Shown here piece after piece: positions 30,806 through 39,601 of a stretch of 39,601 bases of DNA. Positions within the stretch are counted from its first letter, which is position 1. Every line of letters begins with the position of its first letter. Below the pieces are notes generated by a model. That model searched no databases. It saw nothing but the letters and a program-made list of their open reading frames with translations, and was not told the DNA's origin. The translations under genes were made by a program, and so were the position numbers. The DNA is from JAMLIA01 sp039810005 (GTDB lineage Bacteria > Chloroflexota > Chloroflexia > Thermomicrobiales > CFX8), in assembly GCA_039810005.1 (NCBI GenBank), contig JBDHWD010000022.1:1-39601 (forward strand). The letters run 5' to 3'.

Positions 30806-32731
30806 TCAGGATGCGTCCGCCTTCTTGAACATCACGACACCGAGCGGGGGAACCGTGACGACGAGGGAGTGCTCGCGACCGTGCCAGGCAACTGGTGTGG
30901 CATCAACGCCACCAAAGTTGCCCTGTCCACTGCCCCAGTACTCCTTCGCATCGCTGTTGAGAATCTCGCGGTAGAAGCCGGCATCTGCCACACCGACGCG
31001 GTAGTCGTAGCGCGGCACCGGCGTGAAGTTACAGACGATGATGACGGTTTCGCTGCGATCGCGCGCATAGCGGGCGAACGAGACGACGCTGTTCTCGGAG
31101 TCGTTCGCATCCAGCCACTCATGACCGGCCGGGTCGAAATCCAGCTCGTGCAACGCCGGCTCGAAGCGATAGGCGTTATTCAGCGCCGTCAGCCAGCGTG
31201 AGACACCGGAGTGGGACTCGGATTCCAGCAGATGCCAGTCGATGCTGCCGTTGTGGTTCCACTCGGAGCGTTGCGCGAGCTCCGCGCCCATGAACAGCAG
31301 CTTCTTGGCCGGCTGGGCGAACATGTAGCCGTAGAGCGCTCGGAGGTTGGCGAACTTCTGCCAGTCGTCGCCGGGCATCTTCTCCAGCAGGCTGCCCTTC
31401 AGGTGGACAACCTCATCGTGCGAGAGCGGCAGCACGAAGCTCTCGGTGAAGGCGTACAGACCGCGGAAGGTCAGGTAGTTGTGGTGGAAGCGGCGATAGA
31501 TCGGGTCTTTCGAAAAGTAAGCCAGGGTGTCATGCATCCAGCCCATATCCCACTTCATGCCGAACCCCAGCCCACCGACATAGGTCGGGCGCGACACCAT
31601 CGGCCAGGCGGTCGATTCCTCAGCGATGGTCTGGACGTCCGGGAACGCGCCGTAAACGGCAGTGTTCAGGCGGCGCAGAAAGGCGATTGCTTCAAGGTTC
31701 TCACGCCCGCCGAACTTATTGGGAATCCACTCACCCTCTTTACGCGAATAGTCGAGATAGAGCATCGACGCGACAGCATCAACCCGCAGTCCGTCGATGT
31801 GGTACTGGTCGAGCCAGTAAATAGCGCTGGACATCAGGAACGAGCAGACCTCGGGTCGACCATAGTTGAAGATCGCCGTGTTCCAGTCAGGGTGGTAGCC
31901 CTGCCGCGGGTCGGCGTGCTCGTAGAGGTGCGTGCCGTCGAAGTTGTAGAGGCCGATCTCATCGGTCGGGAAGTGCGACGGCACCCAGTCGAGGATGACG
32001 CCAATGCCGCGCTGATGCAGGTAATCGACGAAGAACTTGAAGTCCTGCGGCGTGCCGAAGCGGCTGGTCGGCGCGAAGAAGCCGGTCGTCTGATAGCCCC
32101 ACGAGCCGGAGAACGGATGCTCCATGATCGGCAGGAGCTCGACGTGCGTGAAGCCAGTCGTGTGCATATGGTCAGCCAGCCTGGGAGCCATCTCGCGGTA
32201 CGAGAGGGGACGATTGCCCTCCTCCGGCACGCGCATCCATGATTCAAGGTGCATCTCGTAGATCGAGATTGGCGCGTCGGCGCTGTTTCGCGAGCCGCGC
32301 TCGGCCATCCAGTCGGCATCGTTCCACTCGTAGGCCAGATCCCAGACAACGGAGCCGGTCTTGGGCGGCGTTTCAGCGTGGACTGCAAACGGATCAGCTT
32401 TCTGGACGATGTAGCCGTTGTAACGCGACCAGATCTGATACTTGTAGATCGCGCCCTGCTTGATACCCGGGACGAAGCCTTCCCAGATGCCGGAGACGCC
32501 CTCGCTCTCGAGCGGTGTGGCCTCGGCATCCCAGCCGTTGAAATCGCCAACGACGGCGACGCGCTCGGCATTCGGTGCCCAGACAGCGAAGTACGCGCCG
32601 TCGACGCCATCCACCGTCACGAGGTGGGAACCGAGCTTCTCGTAGAGCCGCTGGTGGGTGCCCTCGTTGAACAGGAAGACATCATCGCTGGTCAGCAGCG
32701 TTGAGCGACGAATGTCGTCGCCCTTCTTCAT
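30806..32731 (-). CDS. glgB: 1,4-alpha-glucan branching enzyme (GlgB)
   Basis: A 641-residue GH13 enzyme that adds alpha-1,6 branches to glycogen. The CBM48 domain (YFAVWAPNAERVAVVGDFNGWD) is followed by the barrel. Catalytic residues visible are Asp318 (GLRVDAVASMLYLDYSR), Glu371 (QTIAEEST) and His438/Asp439 (LSHDEVVH). ELLPIMEHPFSGSWGYQTTGFFAPTSRFG is diagnostic of GlgB. The ATG at 32731 follows AGAGGAA; a longer frame to 32839 lacks support. As first gene of glgB-treZ-treY it suggests that branched glucan feeds trehalose synthesis. Confidence 0.95.
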   Translation of the reverse strand: MKKGDDIRRSTLLTSDDVFLFNEGTHQRLYEKLGSHLVTVDGVDGAYFAVWAPNAERVAVVGDFNGWDAEATPLESEGVSGIWEGFVPGIKQGAIYKYQIWSRYNGYIVQKADPFAVHAETPPKTGSVVWDLAYEWNDADWMAERGSRNSADAPISIYEMHLESWMRVPEEGNRPLSYREMAPRLADHMHTTGFTHVELLPIMEHPFSGSWGYQTTGFFAPTSRFGTPQDFKFFVDYLHQRGIGVILDWVPSHFPTDEIGLYNFDGTHLYEHADPRQGYHPDWNTAIFNYGRPEVCSFLMSSAIYWLDQYHIDGLRVDAVASMLYLDYSRKEGEWIPNKFGGRENLEAIAFLRRLNTAVYGAFPDVQTIAEESTAWPMVSRPTYVGGLGFGMKWDMGWMHDTLAYFSKDPIYRRFHHNYLTFRGLYAFTESFVLPLSHDEVVHLKGSLLEKMPGDDWQKFANLRALYGYMFAQPAKKLLFMGAELAQRSEWNHNGSIDWHLLESESHSGVSRWLTALNNAYRFEPALHELDFDPAGHEWLDANDSENSVVSFARYARDRSETVIIVCNFTPVPRYDYRVGVADAGFYREILNSDAKEYWGSGQGNFGGVDATPVAWHGREHSLVVTVPPLGVVMFKKADAS

Positions 32732-32934
32732 CGCCGTTCCTCTGGTCGTCTGGTCGGTCAACGTTGCCCTCTCTGGTTCTGCCAACGCGCCATCGCACGT
32801 CTCTGACTGCCATCGCTGCAAGATAATTGCCAGTGCCAAATATCACGCCCAATCGTAGCGCCTCGGCATGTCACAGGTTATATTGATGCTCTATACTTTC
32901 GATGGAGCATTCAGAGGCGGAGGAGCAGCGGCGA

Positions 32935-34260
32935 ATGCGGAAGACTGGCCCATCGCTATCTGACGGTCCCGAGGGCGTCAAGAAAACCGGACGACGCCAG
33001 TCTGCAAGCGCTGCACTCCACCAGACGTTCCGCGCGCTCCGCAACCGCAACTATCGCCTGTTCTGGTCGGGCCAGGTCATTTCAGCGATGGGCACCTGGA
33101 TGCAGCGGATTGCGCTGGCGTGGCTCGTCCTTGAGATCACCGACTCACCGCTGGCGCTCGGCCTGGTGACGACGTTCCAGACGCTGCCGGTGCTCTTCCT
33201 GTCGCTGTTTGGCGGTGTCATCGCCGACCGCGTTTCCAAGCGCAAGCTCCTGCTGGTGACGCAGGCAGTCAAGCTGGTGCCGTCAGCCGTCCTCGCCATT
33301 CTCGTCATCCTCGGCAACAGCAACCTCGTCGCCATCTACATCCTGGCGACACTGCTGGGCATCACGAACGCGATTGACAGTCCAGCGCGGCAGGCGTTCG
33401 TGAAGGAGCTGGCAGGGCCGGACGATCTGCCCAACGCAATCGCGCTGAACTCGATTGTCTTCAACTCGGCCCGCCTCATCGGGCCGGCGCTGGGTGGCCT
33501 GACGATCGCCTGGGTCGGTGTCGCTGGCTGTTTCACCATCGACGCACTCAGCTTCGTCGCGGTGCTGATCGGCCTGGCGATGATGCGCGAAGAGGAGCTG
33601 TATGACGTTCCGAATCCGCCGAAGGGCCGGATGCTGAACCAGATCACTGAGGGGGTGCGCTACGCAGCGCGGACGCCGGACATCGCGCTCGTGTTGATCC
33701 TGATGGCGGTGATCGGAACATTCGGCTACAACTTCACCGTCCTGCTACCGCTGATTGCGAAGTATGTGCTCGATGCCGGGCCGATCGGCTTCGGCATCCT
33801 GACCTCGTCGATGGCGGTTGGCTCGCTATCGGCGGCGGTGGGGATTGCCTACTCCGGGCGCGTCTCCAGGCGCACGTTGATGATTGGCGCAACCGGCTTT
33901 CCGGTACTGCTCACCGGACTGGCGCTATCGAACGTCTGGCTCACGACGGTCGCGGTGCTGATCGCGCTGGGTGTATTCAGCATCACCTTCAGCGCCACTG
34001 CCAACAGCCGCCTGCAGATGCTCAGCGCGCCGGAGATGCGCGGACGGGTGATGAGCTTCTACACGTTGCTCTTCATGGGCTCGACACCGATCGGCAGCCT
34101 CGTTATCGGCACGCTGGCCGATCATCAGGGCGTCCAGGCCGCCACCGCCGAGGTCGCGCTGATCTGCGCGATTGGTGTCGTCATCGGCTACCTCTACATC
34201 CGCGCGCACAGCACCGACCCGGTCGAGCAGCCGGTGCTGCATCAACAACAGGCACCATAG
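32935..34260 (+). CDS. MFS transporter, EntS/MFS_3-like exporter
   Basis: A 441-residue protein with about twelve helices. ALRNRNYRLFWSGQVISAMGTWMQRIALAWLVLEITDSPLALG is the typical start of the enterobactin-exporter-like MFS_3 family, and FGGVIADRVSKRKLLLVTQ is its motif A. DSPARQAFVKELAGPDDLPNAIALNS and SARLIGPALGGL are also conserved. ATG 32935 is preferred over 32902 because GGAGGAG precedes it; a TATACT at 32892-32897 could be a -10. Substrate unknown (siderophore, drug or metabolite). Confidence 0.9.
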   Translation: MRKTGPSLSDGPEGVKKTGRRQSASAALHQTFRALRNRNYRLFWSGQVISAMGTWMQRIALAWLVLEITDSPLALGLVTTFQTLPVLFLSLFGGVIADRVSKRKLLLVTQAVKLVPSAVLAILVILGNSNLVAIYILATLLGITNAIDSPARQAFVKELAGPDDLPNAIALNSIVFNSARLIGPALGGLTIAWVGVAGCFTIDALSFVAVLIGLAMMREEELYDVPNPPKGRMLNQITEGVRYAARTPDIALVLILMAVIGTFGYNFTVLLPLIAKYVLDAGPIGFGILTSSMAVGSLSAAVGIAYSGRVSRRTLMIGATGFPVLLTGLALSNVWLTTVAVLIALGVFSITFSATANSRLQMLSAPEMRGRVMSFYTLLFMGSTPIGSLVIGTLADHQGVQAATAEVALICAIGVVIGYLYIRAHSTDPVEQPVLHQQQAP

Positions 34261-34449
34261 CAGGGCCGGAACCACGTCAATGCAGCGAACGGAACGAGAC
34301 CGCTACGTCACCACAGGGCGAGTTGTCAGCATCAGAGTGCTGAATGCACTGGCAAATCAGCGCCCTGGTGGTGGGTGATCGACCACGGCCACGGGCACCA
34401 ACTGCATCCGGCAGCCTGGCACTGCTCGGCCGCGTTCCCTGTCGAACCC

Positions 34450-35640
34450 TCACACTGCGATCGTCAAGCTCTCCAGATCGCGCGGGTAGAACGTCAGCAT
34501 CTCGATGCCCGTCTCGGTGACGGCGACGGTGTCGGAGTGGCGGAAGCCGGCGAAGCCCGGGACGTAGATGCCCGGCTCGACGGTGAAGACCATGCCGACC
34601 TCAATCACCCGCTCATCGCCGACATCAAGGAACGGAGCCTCGTGGATGAGTTGCGACTTGGCGTGGCCGGAGTGATGTCGCCAAGTGTCCGTCAGGTTGT
34701 GCTCGCGATAGTAGCGCATCACTTCCTGATCGACCGAGGCGCAGGTGACGCCGGGCTTGATGGCGTCCATCGCCAGCGTCTGGAGCGTGAACATGTGGTT
34801 GAAGTACGTCTCCTGCTCCTTGCTGGGCTCGCCCATGACCATCGTGCGTTCCAGCTCGCTGCCGTAGCCCCAGACCGCTGCGCCGGCGCCGGTCACCAGG
34901 ATATCGCCCTTCTGCAGCTTGACGTTGCTGGAGATGGCGTGGGGCAGGGCCGAGTCCTTGCCGACCTGCCCGCGGAATCCGGCGCTGGCCGGCAGGCCCC
35001 AGGTCATCGGGCGATACTCCGAGCCGAGCTCTGCCATCATCTCCAGGCTCGCCCTGAGTGACGCGCGCAGCGCGATGTCGGTTTCGCCGACACCGACCTC
35101 GCAGAACTCCTGCAAGTACTGGTGCGCGAGGTTGCCCCACTTGCAGCTCTCGCGGATCAGGTCCAGCTCCGCCTTGGTGTTGATCATCTGCATGTATTCG
35201 ATGTCGTCGTTGACGCTGGTGATCGTCGCATCCGGCAGCAGCTCGCTGACCTTCGGGCCGCGATAACCGTAGACCTGCCCGTAGCCGTCGGAATCGACAC
35301 CGATCTGGGCGTTCTGCAGGCCCATATCGACCAGCATGTCCTTGAGGAACTCCAGCGGGTGGCGCTCGCCGGGATATTCGGGATAGGGGAGGATCGTGTC
35401 GACCATCGCATACTCTTCGGCGTGTTCGCGTTCGAGCATCGGGATCAGCAGGCCGGAACGGTCGGCGGTCAGGACATAGGCCATTGGTCGTTCGGTCTGG
35501 ATAAACGTGAAGCGGCTGAAATAGCCGACCTTGTTCGGATTGAACAGCACAAGGCCGGTCATGCCGCGTTGACCGATGGTGTCCAGGATCTTCTTCCGGC
35601 GCTCGATGTATTCGCTATCGGGCAGTCGAATGTGTGCCAT
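34450..35640 (-). CDS. M24-family (creatinase/aminopeptidase P fold) hydrolase with altered metal site
   Basis: A 396-residue protein with the 'pita-bread' fold: an N-terminal domain with LVLFNPNKVGYFSRF and GLLIPMLEREHAE, and a C-terminal domain from about 150. Of the five M24 metal ligands, His326 (HHSGHAKS) and Glu355 (VEPGIYVPG) are kept. The usual IDAGA Asp is Gly251 (VTGAGA), the SDITRT Asp is Glu262 (SELERT) and the last Glu is Ser369 (FRHSDT). This resembles creatinase, which has lost its metal and uses a His; ALPHA (His234) could be that residue. It is therefore probably a C-N hydrolase (creatine- or ectoine-like substrate) and not a true proline aminopeptidase. It precedes nothing on its strand. 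Confidence 0.8.
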   Translation of the reverse strand: MAHIRLPDSEYIERRKKILDTIGQRGMTGLVLFNPNKVGYFSRFTFIQTERPMAYVLTADRSGLLIPMLEREHAEEYAMVDTILPYPEYPGERHPLEFLKDMLVDMGLQNAQIGVDSDGYGQVYGYRGPKVSELLPDATITSVNDDIEYMQMINTKAELDLIRESCKWGNLAHQYLQEFCEVGVGETDIALRASLRASLEMMAELGSEYRPMTWGLPASAGFRGQVGKDSALPHAISSNVKLQKGDILVTGAGAAVWGYGSELERTMVMGEPSKEQETYFNHMFTLQTLAMDAIKPGVTCASVDQEVMRYYREHNLTDTWRHHSGHAKSQLIHEAPFLDVGDERVIEVGMVFTVEPGIYVPGFAGFRHSDTVAVTETGIEMLTFYPRDLESLTIAV

Positions 35641-35679
35641 CGTCGATGTCCTCCCGAATCCCTGCTGCGGTGTTTGCGA

Positions 35680-36141
35680 TCAGGCGTGGTCCAGCGCGCT
35701 GCAGAGAGCGCCGACGCTCTGGAACGAGCCGCGCTCGGCGGTCTGTACATCGCGGATGACGCCCTGCTCGTCAATGACGAACGTCACCCGTCTGGCCGTG
35801 CCCGGCTCTTCGTTGAACACGCCATAGGCGCGAGAGACAGCGCCGTGTGGCACGAAGTCGGCCAGCAGGTCGATCGTGATGCCGCGCGCTTCCTTCCAGG
35901 CCCGCAGTGACCAGGCATTGTCGACCGAGATACCGTAGATCTTTGCGCCGTGGGATTCGAACTCGTCGGCATCCTTTGTATACGCTTCCATCTGGTTCTG
36001 GCAGCCGGGGCTGAAGGCTGCCGGGTAGAACGCCAGGATCACCTTCTGACCGCGCAAGTCGGACAGGGTGACTGTTGAATTGTCGCTGGCCTGCAAGGTG
36101 AAATCTGGAGCCTGGCTCCCCACCGCAATCGGCTCGCTCAT
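35680..36141 (-). CDS. peroxiredoxin (AhpE/BCP-like)
   Basis: A 153-residue thiol peroxidase. The motif AFYPAAFSPGCQNQ holds the peroxidatic Cys47 (PxxxSxxC; Ser in place of Thr, as known in AhpE-type proteins). No second Cys lies five residues away; Cys147 near the C-terminus is the only other. This points to a 1-Cys or atypical C-terminal-resolving enzyme reduced by an external thiol. The ATG at 36141 has AAAGGA seven bases upstream; the longer frame lacks support. It is divergent from the DUF362 gene and 39 bases before the M24 gene on the same strand. Confidence 0.88.
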   Translation of the reverse strand: MSEPIAVGSQAPDFTLQASDNSTVTLSDLRGQKVILAFYPAAFSPGCQNQMEAYTKDADEFESHGAKIYGISVDNAWSLRAWKEARGITIDLLADFVPHGAVSRAYGVFNEEPGTARRVTFVIDEQGVIRDVQTAERGSFQSVGALCSALDHA

Positions 36142-36258
36142 GGACGTATCCTTTCGCATAGACGACATGTCGATCACGCGCGTTGCGCCTGACTCAAAGG
36201 CAATCGTGCTTCGGGTCTGGCCACCGGTCAAGTGAGGAACGGGAGTAGCAGCCCAGGA

Positions 36259-37185
36259 ATGTCAACCGTATCGTCAGACACTACCGTTGCGCTCGTCCAG
36301 ACTGAGCCCGACGTATCCACGGCGCTGCGCCGCGCGTTCGATCTGCTTGCCGCAGATGGTGGACCAACGCTCGCGGAGCGCGCCGGTCGACTGGTCACGA
36401 TCAAGCCAAACCTGACAGCGCCGCGCGAATCCGGCAGCGGCATCGTCAGCGACGTTGCGGTCGTCGAGGCGCTGATCCAGAAGCTGCGGGATGAAGCGCC
36501 GGATATCGAGCGCATTGTCGTTGCCGACGGGCCGGGCATGGTCGATGCCTCACGCTGCTTCACGGCGGCTGGTTACGATCGCCTGGCGGATGACTACGGC
36601 GTCGAGCTGCTGGACCTGAACCTGGAGCCGACCCGGACGGTCGAAGTGCCGGACTGGTTGCGCTACCCGACGCTGGAGATACCGAATGTCGTCCTCGATG
36701 CTGACCTGTTTGTCTCGATTACGCCGGTCAAGACACACACCGACGGTCTCTACACCGTCCACGCCAAGAACATGTTCGGTGTTCCGCCGAACCGGCTCTA
36801 TGGCCGACCGCGACGCGCGTTCCATCGGGCCGGTGTGCCGGAGGTCGTCTATGACATCTGCCGCGCCGCGCCGATCGACCTGGCGATTATTGACGGGCTG
36901 GTTGGCTTGCAGCTCGGCGATCCGATCGATGGTGAGCCGGTGAAGCAGGGTGTGCTCGCCGTTGGCTGGAATGCACAGGCGGTTGACGTTGTTGGATGTG
37001 CATTGATGGGGGTTGATCCGATCGACACGCGCTATCTCGCGTATCTGCGGGCGGCTGGTGTCGGGCCGATCTCGCTGGATGAGCTTCACCTCGTCGGCGA
37101 TCCATTGCAGGAGCTCGCGCAACGCTTCGCGACGCCAGACGCAGCGACGCTGGCCGCGAACAGCCAGCGCACGTCGGCGCACTAG
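36259..37185 (+). CDS. DUF362 domain-containing protein
   Basis: A 308-residue protein of the DUF362 family. LVTIKPNLTAPRESGSGIVSDVAVVEALI at the start, IVVADGPGM, and the central DLFVSITPVKTHTDGLYTVHAKNMFGVPP with PRRAFHRAGVPEVVYDI are family hallmarks. VDVVGCALMGVDPIDTRYLAYLRAAG closes the domain. Some family members carry an extra ferredoxin domain; this one does not. The function of the family is not established. ATG 36259 is used, though GTG 36232 is in frame. The molybdenum hydroxylase gene follows 136 bases downstream. Confidence 0.82.
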   Translation: MSTVSSDTTVALVQTEPDVSTALRRAFDLLAADGGPTLAERAGRLVTIKPNLTAPRESGSGIVSDVAVVEALIQKLRDEAPDIERIVVADGPGMVDASRCFTAAGYDRLADDYGVELLDLNLEPTRTVEVPDWLRYPTLEIPNVVLDADLFVSITPVKTHTDGLYTVHAKNMFGVPPNRLYGRPRRAFHRAGVPEVVYDICRAAPIDLAIIDGLVGLQLGDPIDGEPVKQGVLAVGWNAQAVDVVGCALMGVDPIDTRYLAYLRAAGVGPISLDELHLVGDPLQELAQRFATPDAATLAANSQRTSAH

Positions 37186-37209
37186 CCGTTCGGAATGTGC
37201 CGGTACCAC

Positions 37210-37238
37210 TTGACGATAGGCGCAATCCCCGCGATGAT
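37210..37238 (+). promoter_or_regulatory. possible promoter of the molybdenum hydroxylase gene
   Basis: TTGACG (37210-37215), a 17-base spacer, then GATGAT (37233-37238). One -35 mismatch and two -10 mismatches; it lies 83 bases before the start codon, in the only spacer available. Confidence 0.4.
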
Positions 37239-37321
37239 CCGTTTCCTGTACCCCGTCTAACGTGGCGCTGTAATTTCGCACGCAGGAACCCCGCGAAAAG
37301 CCTGAACGAATCGGGAGGACC

Positions 37322-39601
37322 ATGACAGCGACAGCTGATCCCGTCATCATCGGGAAACCACAAAAGCGTATTGAAGGCGATAAGAAGGTAACCGGCGCAA
37401 CGCGCTACGTTGACGATCTCCAGATGCACGGCATGCTGCATGCTCGCCTGGTGACGAGTATCTACCCGCACGCCGAGATCAATGGCATCGACACCAGCGC
37501 CGCACTGGCCTATCCGGGCGTCGTCGCCGTCTACACCGGCCGCGACGTGCACCCGACCGGCGACGAGCCGGCCGACCGCAGTCACCATCTGCTAGCCCGC
37601 GACAAGGCGCTCTACTACGGGCAGGCCGTCGCTGTCGTGCTGGCGACGTCTGAGACGGCGGCCGCCGAAGCTGCCGAGCTGGTCGAGGTTGATTACACCG
37701 AGCTCGATCCGGTCGTCGATCCGCTGGCGGCGATGGAGCCGAGCGCGGCTGTCATCCGCAAGAAGGCCGGTGGCGACGATGGCGCTGAGATGCAGATGCA
37801 TGCGACCGTCTCCGGTGGCGACGATCTCGACATCTCACGCATGCCGGACAACATCACCGGCGCCGCGAAGTTCACGCGCGGCGATGTCGAGGCGGCCTTT
37901 GCTACCGCGGACGTCATCGTCGAGCGCCGCTTCGTCACGAACTGGGTCCATCAGTCGTACATCGAGCCGCATGCCTCGGTCGCGGTTCCTGATCCAATGG
38001 GCAACCTGACGATCTATACGACGACGCAGGGTCAATTCTTCACGCGCAACACGACGGCGGACGTCCTCGGCCTGCCGCAAAACGAGGTCAAGGTCGTCGG
38101 CATGGAGGTCGGTGGCGGCTTCGGCGGCAAGGCCGTGATGCTTGAGCCGCTGGCCGGCTGGATGGCCCGCAAGCACAACGCGCCGGTCAAGATCACGATG
38201 ACCCGCTCCGAGGAGCTGGCGATGGGTAACCCTGCGCCGGGCACGATAACTGACATCAAGATTGGCGGCACGAAGGACGGAACGATCACAGCCCTGCAGG
38301 CGCGGATCGTCTTCGACTCCGGTTGCTACCCCGGCACGCCGGTGACTGTCGCGGCGCTGATGCTCGGTGGCTACTACCGCGTCGGTGCGCTGGAGCTGGT
38401 CGGCTACGAAGTGCTGACCAACAAGCCGGGTAACGGTGCCTATCGCGCGCCCGGCGCTCCGCAGGCGACCTTTGCCATCGAGCAGGCCGTCGATGAGCTG
38501 GCAACAAAGCTGGACTGGGATCCGCTGGAATTCCGCCTGCACAACTGCTCAGTCGAGGGCGACCCGCAGCCGAACGGCGTGCCGTGGCCACGGATCGGGA
38601 TCAAGGAGATCCTCGAAACGATCCGCGAGCATCCGATCTGGACGGAGCGCAAGACCGGCGAGAACGTCGGCGTCGGCGTCGCCATCGGCGGCTGGCCGGG
38701 TGGTGTCGAGCCGTGCGCAGCCAACGTCCGGGTGAACACGGATGGCTCGCTTGTCGTTCAGCTCGGCTCCAGCGACATCACCGGCACGAACACCGTCATG
38801 GCGATGCTGGCGGCAGAGGCGTTCGGCATCGAGGTCGACAAGGTGCGGATCGAGACGGCCGACACCGGCACTGCCCCCTACGCCGGCATGAGCGGTGGAT
38901 CAAAGGTCACCTACACACTCGGCCCGGCTGTCATTCGCGCTGCCGATGAGGCGCGTCGGCAGATTCTGGAGATCGCCGGTAGCGAGCTCGAAGCGTCGCC
39001 AGACGACCTGGAGATGACCGAAGGCAAGGTGCGCGTCAAGGGGTCGCCAGACAAGGAAATGACCGTCGCGTCGGTGGCGCAGAAGAGTATGACCTTCGGC
39101 GGCAAGTACGAGCCGGTCTACGGCATCGGCAAGTCGGCACAGACCGACCGCGCCCCCGGCTTCTCTGGCCAGGTCGCGCAGCTCTCAGTCGATCCGGATA
39201 CCGGCGTCGTCAGCCTCGATCGCTATCTGACTGTGCAGGACGTCGGCAAGGCGCTCAACCCGGCAATGGTCGAGGGCCAGATGATCGGCGGGACGGCGCA
39301 GTCGATCGGCTTCGCGCTCTACGAGGGCATCGAATACGGCGAGGACGGCCAGCTGATCTCATCGACCCTGATGGATTACACCGTTCCGTCATCGATCCAG
39401 ATTCCGCCGATTGAAACCGTCATTGTCGAAGTCCCGGCGCGTTCCGGTCCGCACGGTGCGAAGGGCATCGGCGAGCCGCCGATCATCCCCGGCCCGGCCG
39501 CGATCGGCAACGCCCTGGCCAACGCCACCGCTGGCAAGCGCTTCACCGAAATCCCGTTCACACCAGAGCGGGTGGTGAAGGGCATGAGTCAGAGCGAGTA
39601 G
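37322..39601 (+). CDS. xanthine dehydrogenase/aldehyde oxidase family molybdopterin-binding large subunit
   Basis: A complete 759-residue large subunit of a molybdenum hydroxylase; its TAG is the last codon of the window. The N-terminal domain (KRIEGDKKVTGATRYVDDLQMHGMLHARLVTS) and YGQAVAVVLA precede the cofactor-binding part: GGGFGGK (264-270), GAYRAPGAPQATFAIEQAVDELA and DTGTAPYAGMSGGSK. The catalytic Glu is probably Glu718 in GAKGIGEPP. It hydroxylates an aromatic heterocycle, an aldehyde or a similar substrate at the active-site Mo; the exact one is not visible. The FAD and 2Fe-2S subunits would be expected beside it and are not upstream. The ATG follows GGGAGG. Confidence 0.92.
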   Translation: MTATADPVIIGKPQKRIEGDKKVTGATRYVDDLQMHGMLHARLVTSIYPHAEINGIDTSAALAYPGVVAVYTGRDVHPTGDEPADRSHHLLARDKALYYGQAVAVVLATSETAAAEAAELVEVDYTELDPVVDPLAAMEPSAAVIRKKAGGDDGAEMQMHATVSGGDDLDISRMPDNITGAAKFTRGDVEAAFATADVIVERRFVTNWVHQSYIEPHASVAVPDPMGNLTIYTTTQGQFFTRNTTADVLGLPQNEVKVVGMEVGGGFGGKAVMLEPLAGWMARKHNAPVKITMTRSEELAMGNPAPGTITDIKIGGTKDGTITALQARIVFDSGCYPGTPVTVAALMLGGYYRVGALELVGYEVLTNKPGNGAYRAPGAPQATFAIEQAVDELATKLDWDPLEFRLHNCSVEGDPQPNGVPWPRIGIKEILETIREHPIWTERKTGENVGVGVAIGGWPGGVEPCAANVRVNTDGSLVVQLGSSDITGTNTVMAMLAAEAFGIEVDKVRIETADTGTAPYAGMSGGSKVTYTLGPAVIRAADEARRQILEIAGSELEASPDDLEMTEGKVRVKGSPDKEMTVASVAQKSMTFGGKYEPVYGIGKSAQTDRAPGFSGQVAQLSVDPDTGVVSLDRYLTVQDVGKALNPAMVEGQMIGGTAQSIGFALYEGIEYGEDGQLISSTLMDYTVPSSIQIPPIETVIVEVPARSGPHGAKGIGEPPIIPGPAAIGNALANATAGKRFTEIPFTPERVVKGMSQSE

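Noticed and set aside
29223..30974. 583-codon plus-strand frame opposite treZ
   Set aside because: TreZ on the minus strand has all GH13 catalytic motifs; the frame is a long shadow typical of GC-rich genes.
34261..34378. Small frame after the MFS gene
   Set aside because: No ribosome site, no hydrophobic or motif features and a 32-codon length consistent with chance.

Overview
The window is high-GC bacterial DNA, densely packed with genes on both strands. There are many overlapping start and stop codons, frequent GTG/TTG starts, Tat- or lipobox-anchored binding proteins and a run of catabolic and transport genes. The gene content (F420/FMN-type PPOX protein, PPi-type phosphofructokinase, TreY-TreZ-GlgB, hydantoinase/carbamoylase-like M20 enzyme, molybdenum hydroxylase, peptide ABC transporter) would fit an aerobic heterotroph of the Chloroflexota, perhaps Thermomicrobia. 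This placement is inference from content and style; no rRNA or other marker gene is present. I saw no tRNA, rRNA, CRISPR array, insertion sequence or prophage.

Layout. 1-811: partial alpha/beta hydrolase, translationally coupled to a MidA-type methyltransferase (802-1950). 2062-5919 (minus): peptide/nickel-type ABC importer with two permeases and a Tat-type lipoprotein binding protein, but no ATPase genes; it has its own promoter (6091-6119) and terminator (2003-2038). 6412-10344 (plus): the most unusual part. A near-consensus promoter drives a 35-codon peptide gene, a strong intrinsic terminator follows, and then come an ABC-2 type exporter (ATPase and permease), an 87-residue orphan protein and a DHA3-like MFS pump. 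10496-13058: a tightly overlapping run of phosphofructokinase, HtpX-like protease and Mug-type DNA glycosylase. 13119-15487: M20 peptidase, a 56-residue membrane protein and an acidic membrane-anchored protein. 15497-19652: aspartate kinase divergent from an M20 amidohydrolase/carbamoylase that is coupled to a membrane-anchored GH76-like glycosidase; the divergent spacer holds two adjacent palindromes. 19728-22543: GNAT acetyltransferase, HTH-DUF2087 regulator, enoyl-ACP reductase FabI and an MBL-fold hydrolase.

22547-25162 (minus): zinc/manganese-type ABC importer (permease, ATPase, binding protein) whose promoter start region is covered by a clear inverted-repeat operator; a small zinc-ribbon protein and a PPOX-family protein lie divergently. 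26013-32731 (minus): TreY, TreZ and GlgB, the route from alpha-glucan to trehalose plus glycogen branching. 32935-34260: MFS exporter. 34450-36141 (minus): M24-family protein with several lost metal ligands, and a 1-Cys-like peroxiredoxin. 36259-39601: DUF362 protein and a complete molybdopterin-binding large subunit of the xanthine dehydrogenase family, ending exactly at the window edge.

Most genes are ordinary. The most promising candidate for something undescribed is the peptide/terminator/exporter cassette at 6412-10344. Second is the operator architecture in front of the metal importer.
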